Origin: Bdellovibrio sp.
GTDB taxonomy: Bacteria > Bdellovibrionota > Bdellovibrionia > Bdellovibrionales > UBA1609
Direction: 5' to 3'
Assembly (NCBI GenBank): GCA_003694355.1
Contig: RFKI01000166.1
Location: 1-8,070 of the forward strand
Length of the DNA stretch: 8,070 nt
This document shows positions 1 to 6,604 of the stretch, piece by piece (the first letter of the stretch is position 1; every line of letters starts with the position of its first letter). The position numbers and the translations under genes were made by a program. Below the pieces are notes generated by a model that was not told the origin of the DNA, did not search any database, and was given only the letters and a program-made list of their open reading frames with translations.

Positions 1-696
1 ATCAAATTCAATCTTTTCCTCACAAAAAAATGGTTCGCCATATTGTTTCCCTATCTGAAATCCGTAAAACTCTGCACGGGCTTTGAGATAATTCAAAAAT
101 TCAGGTCTGGAAATAAATGTTTCTGGCTCTTTTGATTGTGGATTATAAAATTGACTCGAATAGGCGAGAACAGCTTCCATCTTCAGATCAAAATAAGAAG
201 AAATGTCGTAGACAAAAGTTGGTTCAAAAGGATATGTCTGCATAAAATAAAAAATCTTATTTGGGCGATAGGGCTGCAAAAATTTTTTTGTATGAATGTT
301 TTTTAATCCCGAAAAAAATACAGCCTCTTTAATCAATTGTGCAGCACTCTCATGATCAGGATGGCGATCAATAAAGTAAGGTGCAAAAACTATTTTGGGT
401 TTATATTTTCTAATTACTTCGACTACTTTTAAAATTGAATTACGATCAAGCTGAATTTGTCCATCTTTTAATTTTAAATTTTCACGATGATGAATTCCTA
501 AGATTTTACTTGCTTTTTCAGTTTCTTTTTCTCTTGTTTCAAGATTCCCTCTTGAACTTAATTCACCTTGAGTAAGATCAATGATCCCAACATTAAATCC
601 TTTTTCAACAAGTGAAATAATTGTTCCACCCATAGAAAGTTCAACATCATCTGGGTGAGCACCAAAAGCAAGAACATCTAGTTTTATTTGTTTCAT
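1..696 (-). CDS. bshB1: Bacillithiol biosynthesis deacetylase BshB1 (PIG-L/LmbE family), 3' end cut by window edge
   Basis: This gene encodes a zinc-dependent deacetylase of the PIG-L/LmbE family. In the bacillithiol pathway BshB removes the acetyl group from GlcNAc-malate before BshC adds cysteine, in the cytoplasm. I translated 232 codons with no stop up to the window edge; the family is about 235-240 residues, so only a few C-terminal residues should be missing. The N-terminal AHPDD motif (residues 13-17) supplies zinc ligands His14 and Asp17, and RHPDH (111-115) supplies His115. The segment AYSSQFYNPQSKEPET (near 166-181) and YGEPFF near the C-terminus are typical of BshB1 rather than of general LmbE proteins. 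The ATG at 696 is preceded by a strong purine-rich ribosome site (AAGGGGAAAGGAA). The DNA is markedly A+T rich: 421-480 has 14 G+C in 60 bases. bshA and bshC are not in view, so another LmbE-type substrate remains possible. Confidence 0.9.
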   Translation of the reverse strand, partial: MKQIKLDVLAFGAHPDDVELSMGGTIISLVEKGFNVGIIDLTQGELSSRGNLETREKETEKASKILGIHHRENLKLKDGQIQLDRNSILKVVEVIRKYKPKIVFAPYFIDRHPDHESAAQLIKEAVFFSGLKNIHTKKFLQPYRPNKIFYFMQTYPFEPTFVYDISSYFDLKMEAVLAYSSQFYNPQSKEPETFISRPEFLNYLKARAEFYGFQIGKQYGEPFFCEEKIEFD

Positions 697-744
697 TTCC
701 TTTCCCCTTTTTAATGCAATTTAAAAAACAATTAATTCTTTATT

Positions 745-773
745 CTTTAATTAAAGTGTAACTCTCAGTTACA
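745..773. repeat. Two abutting palindromes upstream of bshB1
   Basis: A 12-bp perfect palindrome CTTTAATTAAAG (745-756) is followed immediately by TGTAACT-CTC-AGTTACA (757-773), an inverted repeat with 7-bp arms and a 3-base loop. A tandem copy of TTCTTTA (736-749) overlaps the first. The block lies in the 107-bp gap between the end of the DUF3187 gene and the start of bshB1, both on the minus strand. The second hairpin could weakly terminate the DUF3187 transcript, but no clean U-run follows it. An operator for bshB1 is the other reading. The structure is plain in the sequence; its function is inferred. Confidence 0.4.
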
Positions 774-803
774 GATTTACCTGATAAAACCATCATCTAG
801 TCT

Positions 804-1910
804 CTAAAAAGAAGAAAAATATTGAAGTAAAAAAACCAGATCAGGAGCATTATTGACGTATAAATAATCACCCCGGTCATCGTAACCTCCGGCTCCCCAG
901 TCCTCAATAAAAAGAAAGTTCCACTGAGACCCAGAAGACGTTCGATAACGAGCCCCAAAGGCCTCAGATCCTCTCCAATTAACTAAACTATTCCACCCTG
1001 AAGAAACCCGATTAACCACTTCTTGATAAGGATCTCCAGAATAATCAATAATTGTTAACCCCTCTCTTTTCATAAAAGGAGATTCTGCTCGAACCTGAAA
1101 CAAAATCCCCCAATACCGGTCAACAGAAAAATCAAAACTGGATTCATACATCTGAATCACTCGATAACGAGGCCATCCCTCAAAGGCTTTGTTTTCTCCT
1201 AAATATGTCGCCCCCATGGTTAACCACATGGCACTTTCTTTAAAAATAGGAAACCCCATATGTAAAAGAGCACTGTAATCCAAGTCACCGGAACTTAACA
1301 TATTTGTATTCGTGCGCCCAGGAAACTTCACTTGTAATGACAAAGACAGTCCACAAGCACAAGAATAGGATTTTTTTTGATAAAACCACCACTTACTTTT
1401 AATTTTCCAATTATTCACTCCATCAAAATAACTTGTATTTTCAGGAAAATAGTCCACTCCATTTGTCTTAATATCAAAGTTAAAAGCATCCCTCGGATAA
1501 TTCGGCCGACTGTAACGGTTTCCTCCGATCATCACATGAAAAGCATCAATAAGAGCATCCAGAAACCCTGTGCCCATATAAGTATAAGGGACTTCAAAAG
1601 ATAAAGACAAAGACGGGAATAGAGCAAACCCCATTTCCAGAACACTATAAGATGTCTCAAAGTCTGCAAAATAAGAGTAAAGGTCTCCATTCGTATTATT
1701 TTGTAAGTCTATAGGTGCATTCCAAATATTGGCATGACCCATTTCCAATTGAACCCAAAATGGTTTTTGCCATCCTGGTGCTTCACCTGCTGGCAAAAAA
1801 TGCATCCACCCTAAAGGGTTCGGCAAACGATAACTGGTGAAAGCATGGACTTCCCCACAAAAGAAAAATATTATCCCCAAAACCCAGAACGCCGTCCTTA
1901 GCTGTTTCAT
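804..1910 (-). CDS. DUF3187-like exported protein, probable outer-membrane beta-barrel
   Basis: The product has 368 residues and no established function. Residues 1-23 look like a Sec signal peptide: a basic start MKQLR, a hydrophobic core, and a likely cleavage site after VHA. The early PNPLGWMHFLPAGEA stretch (about 30-44) and the GFLDALIDAFHVMIGG stretch followed by a PRD motif (about 115-142) resemble DUF3187 proteins as I remember them. The mature part is rich in aromatic residues in alternating patterns and the chain ends in Phe (LLQYFSSF), as beta-barrel proteins inserted by the BAM machinery often do, so an outer-membrane location is my inference. A CAC pair lies near residue 184. The ATG at 1910 lacks a clear Shine-Dalgarno sequence, but it is the start that gives the signal peptide. 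The gene is divergent from the MerC-like gene and lies upstream of bshB1 on the same strand. Confidence 0.75.
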   Translation of the reverse strand: MKQLRTAFWVLGIIFFFCGEVHAFTSYRLPNPLGWMHFLPAGEAPGWQKPFWVQLEMGHANIWNAPIDLQNNTNGDLYSYFADFETSYSVLEMGFALFPSLSLSFEVPYTYMGTGFLDALIDAFHVMIGGNRYSRPNYPRDAFNFDIKTNGVDYFPENTSYFDGVNNWKIKSKWWFYQKKSYSCACGLSLSLQVKFPGRTNTNMLSSGDLDYSALLHMGFPIFKESAMWLTMGATYLGENKAFEGWPRYRVIQMYESSFDFSVDRYWGILFQVRAESPFMKREGLTIIDYSGDPYQEVVNRVSSGWNSLVNWRGSEAFGARYRTSSGSQWNFLFIEDWGAGGYDDRGDYLYVNNAPDLVFLLQYFSSF

Positions 1911-2019
1911 ACTGAAATGAATCGGAAATTTAGTAGAGCTTCTTTATAAAACTATAAAAAAGTAAATCCCAGACCTTTATCTTGACCCCAGTCCTTCTTT
2001 TTTCTAGTTATTAGAACAC
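1911..2019. promoter_or_regulatory. Divergent intergenic region between DUF3187-like and MerC-like genes
   Basis: These 109 bp must hold the promoters of both flanking genes unless they are transcribed from further away. On the minus strand, TATAGT (complement of 1951-1956) and TATAAA-like hexamers near 1945-1950 could serve as -10 elements, but none has a matching -35. On the plus strand, TTGACC (1982-1987) resembles a -35, followed after 15 bp by TCTAGT; an alternative is TATAAA at 1953-1958. None is convincing. The A+T-rich core 1943-1960 contains the small palindrome TTTATAAA and could be a regulator site. Confidence 0.4.
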
Positions 2020-2466
2020 ATGAAAAAAATTAAAGAGCGCTTACATAAGCATCGAGCTTTATGGGATAGGTTAGGAGTTTTTGTTTCTGGACTTTGTATT
2101 ATCCACTGCTTGTCTCTCCCCATCCTTCTGGCTTTTTTTCCTCAAATTAAAAAAAAGTTTTTTCCCAAGGAAGACTTCACTCATATGATTTTACTAGCCT
2201 TTATTCTAGGGTTTGCTGGAGCTGCATTTCTGTCTGGTTATCATGTTCATGGAGAAAAAAAACCAGTTATTTTCATGAGCATTGGTGTTTTAATTGTTAT
2301 TTTTGCCACATATTTTGCTCATAATTTACTTGGCCATTATTGGGAGCCTGTATTAGCCATCATTGGAAGCTTATTTCTTATTTATGCTCACATTTTAAAT
2401 CACAAGCATTGCAAGATCTGCAATCATGATTCCTGTCATTCATCAAAGAATAACTCATTCAACTAA
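2020..2466 (+). CDS. MerC-domain integral membrane protein with Cys/His-rich C-terminal tail
   Basis: This small inner-membrane protein (148 residues) belongs to the MerC domain family. The family is named for mercuric-ion uptake proteins, but many members lie outside mer operons and have unknown substrates. The segment WDRLGVFVSGLCIIHCLSLP (15-34) is the family signature; Cys26 and the His29-Cys30 pair sit in the first membrane helix, where MerC carries its metal-binding cysteines. Four hydrophobic segments are visible, roughly 17-41, 54-73, 81-100 and 108-126. The tail is rich in potential metal ligands: His128, His130, Cys131, Cys134, His136, Cys139 and His140. No merA, merT, merP or merR is near. 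ATG 2020 is the first possible start because an in-frame TAG lies at 2005-2007; no Shine-Dalgarno sequence precedes it. The DNA is A+T rich (2281-2340 has 16 G+C in 60). A role in heavy-metal or zinc handling is inference. Confidence 0.8.
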   Translation: MKKIKERLHKHRALWDRLGVFVSGLCIIHCLSLPILLAFFPQIKKKFFPKEDFTHMILLAFILGFAGAAFLSGYHVHGEKKPVIFMSIGVLIVIFATYFAHNLLGHYWEPVLAIIGSLFLIYAHILNHKHCKICNHDSCHSSKNNSFN

Positions 2467-2473
2467 GTTTGAG

Positions 2474-4300
2474 CTATTCTACTGTCACCGATTTAGCTAA
2501 ATTTCTAGGTTGGTCCACGTCATGGCCAAAAGCACAAGCTACATGGTAAGCTAAAAGCTGTAGAGGGATGACTTCAAGAAGAGGGTTAACCATCCAAGAA
2601 CCTGGATCAGGAATAGCCAAATAGTTTTTACTTAAACTCTTTAACCTCTCATCCTCTCCTGTTCCAATAGAAATAATCTGTCCGCCCCGAGCTTTGCTTT
2701 CCTCCAAGTTACTAAGAGTTTTTTCATACAGTTCATCTTTAGGGGCCAACATGACTATAGCCATAGAAGGGTCAATTAAAGCCAGAGGACCATGTTTCAT
2801 CTCCCCAGCGGCATACCCTTCTGCATGCATATAGGCCAGCTCTTTTAACTTCAAAGCTCCTTCTAAAGCAATGGGGTAATGAACTCCTCGCCCCATATAC
2901 AAAAAGCCCCTGTAATTCTTTAAGTCTTTGGCGGCCTCTTGAAAAAAACGGTTATAAGCCAAAACATTTTCCATAAGACTTGGTGCTGCCAATAACGATT
3001 TGACATAAAAAGTTTCTTTTTCAGAGCTTAGCAAACCTTTTTCTTTAGAAATACCCAAAGCCATCACCTGCATAAGAGCCAAACTACTTGCAAAAGCCTT
3101 TGTGCTTGCCACTCCAATTTCAGCTCCCGAATTCATATACATATGATAATCAGCGTCCCTATCTATGTTTGAGTTTTTCACATTACAAACACTGACTGTC
3201 TTCAAGCCCTGCTCTTTCACCCTCCTTAAAGCAGCCAGTGTATCTGCGGTCTCCCCACTTTGAGAAATAAAGATAACAAGAGCCTCTTCGGGTAAGTGCA
3301 TTTTTCTATATCGAAATTCACTGGCAATATCGACTTCCACACTCACATCAGAAAGACTTTCTATAAAATACTTTCCTGCCATCCCAGCATAAAAGCTGGT
3401 TCCACAAGCCACAATATATAAGCGTTGAAGATCTTTAAGGTTTTCTTTCCGTAATTCTCCTAAGTCCAAAGTGTGTGATTGCACATCAATATAAGGGTCT
3501 ATGGCTGCAGCAACAGCACGAGGCTGTTCAAAAATCTCTTTTAACATAAAATGAGGGTATCCTTGCTTTTCCGCTCTCTCCACTGTCCAATCCAAAACAA
3601 CCGGAGTCTTCTTTAAAGGTTGCCCCTTAAGGCCATAAAATTGAACATGACCATCCTTAATGTGAGCCACTTCATAATCATCCAGATAGATAACTTTCTG
3701 AGTGTGAGAAACAATAGCCTGTATATCACTGGCAATGTAAAAGGCATTCTCTCCCAACCCCACAATCAAAGGCGGACCACTTTTAAACGCAATGAGCTCT
3801 CCAGGAAACTGCTCACTCACAACAAGAATAGAATAAGCTCCCTCCAAACGAGGTGCCACGGTTAAAACAGCCGTAAATAAATCTCTCCCTTTATCAATCT
3901 CAGCAGCAATAAGGTGCGCAACCAATTCGGAGTCCGTCTCAGACTCTAGAACACCTCCTTGAGATAATACATCTTCTCGAAGCTGCAAATAATTTTCAAT
4001 AATTCCATTGTGAACGATACTAACACCTTTAACATTATGAGGATGTGCGTTCCTTTCACTGGGACGTCCATGAGTAGCCCAACGAGTATGACCAATTCCA
4101 ATATGGCCATTAAACTCTTCACCTTCTAACTTCTCCTCTAAAACAGAAAGTTTTCCTTCGGCCCGAATACGTTTTAACCCGCCATCATGAAAGATACAGA
4201 CACCAGCGCTGTCATAACCTCGATATTCCAAAGCTTTTAAACCATTAAATATAATCTCTTTTGGATTTTTAGGCCCCACATATCCCACGATGCCACACAT
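2474..4300 (-). CDS. glmS: Glutamine--fructose-6-phosphate aminotransferase (isomerizing)
   Basis: GlmS converts fructose-6-phosphate and glutamine to glucosamine-6-phosphate and glutamate, the committed step of amino-sugar synthesis in the cytoplasm. The 608 residues match the usual length. The N-terminal class II glutaminase domain begins MCGIVGYVG, with Cys2 as the nucleophile exposed after Met removal; GHTRWATHG (70-78), NAHPH (84-88) and HNGIIENY (97-104) complete the glutamine site. Two SIS sugar-isomerase domains follow: the first includes VACGTSFYAG and SQSGETADT (roughly 296-355), the second GRGVHYPIALEGALKLKE and AGEMKHGPLALI (roughly 468-508). The C-terminus DQPRNLAKSVTVE is canonical and carries the Lys near the active site. 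It starts 6 bp after the glmU stop and its ribosome site (GAAGGATAGG) overlaps the end of glmU, so the two are co-transcribed and probably translationally coupled. With glmU ending directly before it, there is no room for a glmS ribozyme leader. Confidence 0.98.
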   Translation of the reverse strand: MCGIVGYVGPKNPKEIIFNGLKALEYRGYDSAGVCIFHDGGLKRIRAEGKLSVLEEKLEGEEFNGHIGIGHTRWATHGRPSERNAHPHNVKGVSIVHNGIIENYLQLREDVLSQGGVLESETDSELVAHLIAAEIDKGRDLFTAVLTVAPRLEGAYSILVVSEQFPGELIAFKSGPPLIVGLGENAFYIASDIQAIVSHTQKVIYLDDYEVAHIKDGHVQFYGLKGQPLKKTPVVLDWTVERAEKQGYPHFMLKEIFEQPRAVAAAIDPYIDVQSHTLDLGELRKENLKDLQRLYIVACGTSFYAGMAGKYFIESLSDVSVEVDIASEFRYRKMHLPEEALVIFISQSGETADTLAALRRVKEQGLKTVSVCNVKNSNIDRDADYHMYMNSGAEIGVASTKAFASSLALMQVMALGISKEKGLLSSEKETFYVKSLLAAPSLMENVLAYNRFFQEAAKDLKNYRGFLYMGRGVHYPIALEGALKLKELAYMHAEGYAAGEMKHGPLALIDPSMAIVMLAPKDELYEKTLSNLEESKARGGQIISIGTGEDERLKSLSKNYLAIPDPGSWMVNPLLEVIPLQLLAYHVACAFGHDVDQPRNLAKSVTVE

Positions 4301-4306
4301 ATTAAC

Positions 4307-5728
4307 CTATCCTTCTTTTGATTCTTTGGACTTTTCTTCTTCTGACTGCTGAGGAGATTGAGGCTGATAATTTTCCTTTATAAACTGTCGCCCCCTAGCA
4401 ATAGCCAAGGCCTTAGCTGGAACATCTTTTGTAATCGTTGATCCAGATCCTATAATAGCTTCATCTCCAATGGAAACAGGAGCCACAAACTGAACGTCAC
4501 TTCCCACAAAAACGCCTTTTCCAATTTTAGTGACATATTTTTTTCGATCCACAGCATAGTTACAAGTAATCACTCCACAGCCCACATTGGTCTCTTCACC
4601 CACTTCTGCATCTCCCAAATAGGCCAAATGCTTTGCTTTGGATTTCTTCCCAAAAGAAGAGTTTTTGACTTCTACAAAATTACCAATCTCGCACTCTTCA
4701 CCGATTTGTCCGCCTCCACGAATTCTGGCATAAGGCCCCACTTTAGCTTTATCCAAAATCTGGCTGCTTTCTACATAAGAGCCCGCTTTAATCTGTACAC
4801 TATCTCCAATCCGACTGCGGGCAATAAAGCAATTCGGTTCAATAACACAAAAAGAACCTATTTGGGTTTGCCCCAGAAGATAAGACCCTGGATATATAAC
4901 TGAGGCTTTTCCGACTGAAACAGAGTCTTCTATGTATGTGGAAGAAGGGTCAATTATAACCACCCCCTCATCCATTAACCTGTTAGCGTTTCGGCGAAAA
5001 ACCCTCTGAGTGGCTTCAGCCAATTCTCTTTGAGTGTTGACACCAAACCCCACATGTTCAGGAGCTCGAATGGCTTCCACCTCAATATTGTCTTCCCGAC
5101 ATAAAGACACCATATCTGTAAAATAAAACTCTTGCTGCGCATTGTGATTATCTATCTTTGGCAAATAAGCATTTAACAAATCCACATCTAGAACGTAAAT
5201 AGAAGGATTCACTTCTTTGATCTTTAAAGTTTCGCTGGAAGCATCTTTGGCTTCCACAATAGCCTGAATAAATCCCTTGTGACGAACCACGCGGCCATAT
5301 TGGCCAGGGTTATCTAAAGTCACCGTCACTAATGAGAATTTTCTTTTGCCATCAAAATGGGATTCCATAATCTTTTGAACATCTTCTGTGGTGATCAGAG
5401 GATGATCACCACTTAAAATTAAAACAGTACCTCTCATGCTTTCTGGTTGGGCGGCTTTGACGGCATCGGCTGTCCCTAATTGCTTTTCTTGCTTTAAACA
5501 AGTGGCCCCTAAAGGTTCAACAACCTGCCTCACTAAATTCTCTCCATGGCCCACGACCACTCGCACCTCCTCAGCCCCTGCTTTTTGTACAGCAGACACA
5601 ATGCGCTCTATCATGGGGCGCCCTGCCACAGGATGTAAAACTTTAGGAAGAGGGGACTTCATACGAGTACCCTGCCCAGCAGCTAAAATAATAACAGAAA
5701 AATTCTTTTCTTTTTTACTCATTTGCAT
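4307..5728 (-). CDS. glmU: Bifunctional UDP-GlcNAc pyrophosphorylase / glucosamine-1-phosphate acetyltransferase
   Basis: GlmU acetylates glucosamine-1-phosphate and then couples GlcNAc-1-phosphate to UTP, giving UDP-GlcNAc for peptidoglycan and lipopolysaccharide. The N-terminal uridyltransferase domain has LAAGQGTRM (15-23), Lys29, QLGTADAV (83-90), metal ligand Asp108 in SGDHPL, YGRVVR (144-149), EVNPSIY (172-178) and Asn231 in GVN. The left-handed beta-helix begins near 260. HLAYLGDAEVG (367-377) contains the expected catalytic His367, with Lys355, Tyr370, Asn390-Tyr391 and Lys396 aligned to acetyltransferase residues. Some normally constant positions differ: RIRGGG for the usual RLRPGA, and NYAV for NYDG. 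The last 20 or so residues are a charged, Gln/Ser/Glu/Lys-rich tail. Two in-frame starts exist, 5728 and 5722; a weak AGAG lies 4 bases before the first and 10 before the second, so I keep the longer form. The gene is divergent from the M14 amidase gene and leads the glmU-glmS operon. Confidence 0.97.
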   Translation of the reverse strand: MQMSKKEKNFSVIILAAGQGTRMKSPLPKVLHPVAGRPMIERIVSAVQKAGAEEVRVVVGHGENLVRQVVEPLGATCLKQEKQLGTADAVKAAQPESMRGTVLILSGDHPLITTEDVQKIMESHFDGKRKFSLVTVTLDNPGQYGRVVRHKGFIQAIVEAKDASSETLKIKEVNPSIYVLDVDLLNAYLPKIDNHNAQQEFYFTDMVSLCREDNIEVEAIRAPEHVGFGVNTQRELAEATQRVFRRNANRLMDEGVVIIDPSSTYIEDSVSVGKASVIYPGSYLLGQTQIGSFCVIEPNCFIARSRIGDSVQIKAGSYVESSQILDKAKVGPYARIRGGGQIGEECEIGNFVEVKNSSFGKKSKAKHLAYLGDAEVGEETNVGCGVITCNYAVDRKKYVTKIGKGVFVGSDVQFVAPVSIGDEAIIGSGSTITKDVPAKALAIARGRQFIKENYQPQSPQQSEEEKSKESKEG

Positions 5729-5787
5729 TTTTCTCTAAAGAAAACCTTTTAACATCTCCTTGAAGATCACAAAACCCTTTTCATAGA

Positions 5788-5805
5788 GTTTTTTAGATAA
5801 AAAAC
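5788..5805. repeat. Perfect 8+8 bp inverted repeat, possible operator
   Basis: GTTTTTTA-GA-TAAAAAAC is a perfect inverted repeat with 8-bp arms and a 2-bp centre, lying in the glmU/amidase divergent gap. It is about 40 bp upstream of the proposed amidase -35 element and 60 bp before the glmU start. The short, A+T-rich arms make it a poor terminator, and the symmetry suits a dimeric regulator. A/T tracts can form such repeats by chance, so function is uncertain. Confidence 0.35.
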
Positions 5806-5844
5806 AGGCAAAAATAGTGCGTTGCGTTCAAGTCAGAGCAAAAG

Positions 5845-5874
5845 TTAACAAAATCTTCTCCCTCCCTTTAAAAT
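5845..5874 (+). promoter_or_regulatory. Probable sigma70-type promoter for the M14 amidase-kinase operon
   Basis: TTAACA (5845-5850) matches the -35 consensus at five of six positions, and TAAAAT (5869-5874) matches the -10 at five of six, with an 18-bp spacer. The expected transcript start near 5881 leaves a short leader containing the ribosome site AGGAG (5891-5895), 5 bases before the ATG at 5901. No other pair in the region fits as well. Confidence 0.5.
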
Positions 5875-5900
5875 AAAAAATAACGAATAAAGGAGCCCCC

Positions 5901-6602
5901 ATGCCTCTTAATTTTTATAAAAATCCAAACTGGGCTCTATCAAGAGAAGGCCGAGCCATTCCCCTTTATGCTTCCAAAGACCCTCATTCTTTTTCCAACC
6001 GCCCCCTACTCCTCATAGGAGGGGTTCACGGCAATGAACCCGAAGGAGTCTTTTTGGCAGAAAAAACTCTGGAATGGATTGAGAGTTACAAAGGGTCTCA
6101 TTGGCCTGTTCCATGGATGCTCATTCCCTGCCTAAATCCCGATGGTTATCATAAAAAGCAACGAGGTAATGCTCATAATGTAGACCTTAACCGGAATTAT
6201 CCCAGCTCAGATTGGACCAGTTCCTACTCTGAGAAGAAGTATTTTCCAGGACCTTCTCCAGCCAGTGAACCGGAAGTCCAGGCCATCGTCACACTAACCT
6301 CTCTGACAAATCCTTGTCTTTTTATTCATTTTCACTCCTGGGTTCCATGTATTGTCTGCACAGGAAACCCAGCCAAAACAGTGGCCCTGGAGTTGGCTGT
6401 TTCTTCAGGTTACGCCGTAACAGAAAGCATTGGTTATGACACACCTGGAGGCCTTAGCCGATGGGGATGGCATGATCAAAGAATCCCTGTTATCTGTGTG
6501 GAAGAAAGCGAAGGATGTTCTAAAGAGACAACCTGGAGCCATTTTGGTGCAGCCATTCAAAAGATACTTTCATCTTCTGAATTGTACCAAACACTCAAAT
6601 AA
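5901..6602 (+). CDS. M14-family zinc carboxypeptidase, MpaA-like murein peptide amidase
   Basis: This is a 233-residue metallopeptidase of the M14 family. The zinc site is complete: HGNEPEG gives His43 and Glu46, and FIHFHSW gives His145. NPDG (79-82), RGN (88-90) and VDLNRNYP (94-101) form the substrate carboxylate-binding region, and VICVEE (197-202) carries the likely catalytic Glu201. There is no signal peptide, so the enzyme should be cytoplasmic. The small size, cytoplasmic location and motif spacing resemble E. coli MpaA, which cleaves the gamma-D-glutamyl-diaminopimelate bond of recycled murein tripeptide; the exact substrate here is inferred. A succinylglutamate desuccinylase-type activity is a less likely alternative because the DLNRNYP motif is peptidase-like. 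The start is well supported by AGGAG 5 bases upstream. Its position opposite glmU-glmS fits a wall-recycling role, and the kinase gene follows after 13 bp. Confidence 0.85.
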   Translation: MPLNFYKNPNWALSREGRAIPLYASKDPHSFSNRPLLLIGGVHGNEPEGVFLAEKTLEWIESYKGSHWPVPWMLIPCLNPDGYHKKQRGNAHNVDLNRNYPSSDWTSSYSEKKYFPGPSPASEPEVQAIVTLTSLTNPCLFIHFHSWVPCIVCTGNPAKTVALELAVSSGYAVTESIGYDTPGGLSRWGWHDQRIPVICVEESEGCSKETTWSHFGAAIQKILSSSELYQTLK

Positions 6603-6604
6603 AT

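Larger units (their letters stand above)
5729..5900. promoter_or_regulatory. Divergent control region between glmU and the M14 amidase gene
   Basis: This 172-bp A+T-rich gap must carry promoters for both transcripts. It contains a good plus-strand promoter candidate (5845-5874), a perfect inverted repeat (5788-5805), and an imperfect direct repeat, AAAACCTTTT (5741-5750) and AAAACCCTTTT (5771-5781), whose copies begin 30 bp apart, about three helical turns. I could not pick a convincing glmU promoter; the nearest on the minus strand is TTGCCT followed after 18 bp by TCTATG, a poor match. Confidence 0.55.

Noticed and set aside
1377..1604. Plus-strand open frame of 75 codons inside the DUF3187-like gene
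   Set aside because: It lies opposite a gene with a signal peptide and family motifs, has no ribosome site, and its translation shows no domain pattern.
2491..2502. Perfect 12-bp palindrome ATTTAGCTAAAT at the end of glmS, as a terminator or operator
   Set aside because: It falls in codons for the conserved Leu-Ala-Lys-Ser end of GlmS and has no U-run, so it is explained by coding.
3620..3865. Plus-strand open frame of 81 codons opposite glmS
   Set aside because: It is a shadow of a strongly conserved gene with no start signal or recognisable product.
4301..4306. A glmS ribozyme or small-RNA target leader before glmS
   Set aside because: Only 6 bp separate glmU and glmS, and the ribozyme needs a long leader.
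4628..4903. Plus-strand open frame of 91 codons opposite the hexapeptide-repeat part of glmU
   Set aside because: Its length follows from the repeated codon pattern on the other strand; there is no independent coding evidence.
5436..5738. Plus-strand open frame of 100 codons opposite the start of glmU
   Set aside because: Antisense to the conserved nucleotide-binding region of GlmU, with no ribosome site and no family resemblance.
5735..5755. Six-residue minus-strand mini-ORF (MLKGFL) before glmU, as a possible leader peptide
   Set aside because: The AGGAG abuts its ATG with no spacer, so initiation is unlikely, and the peptide has no regulatory codon run.
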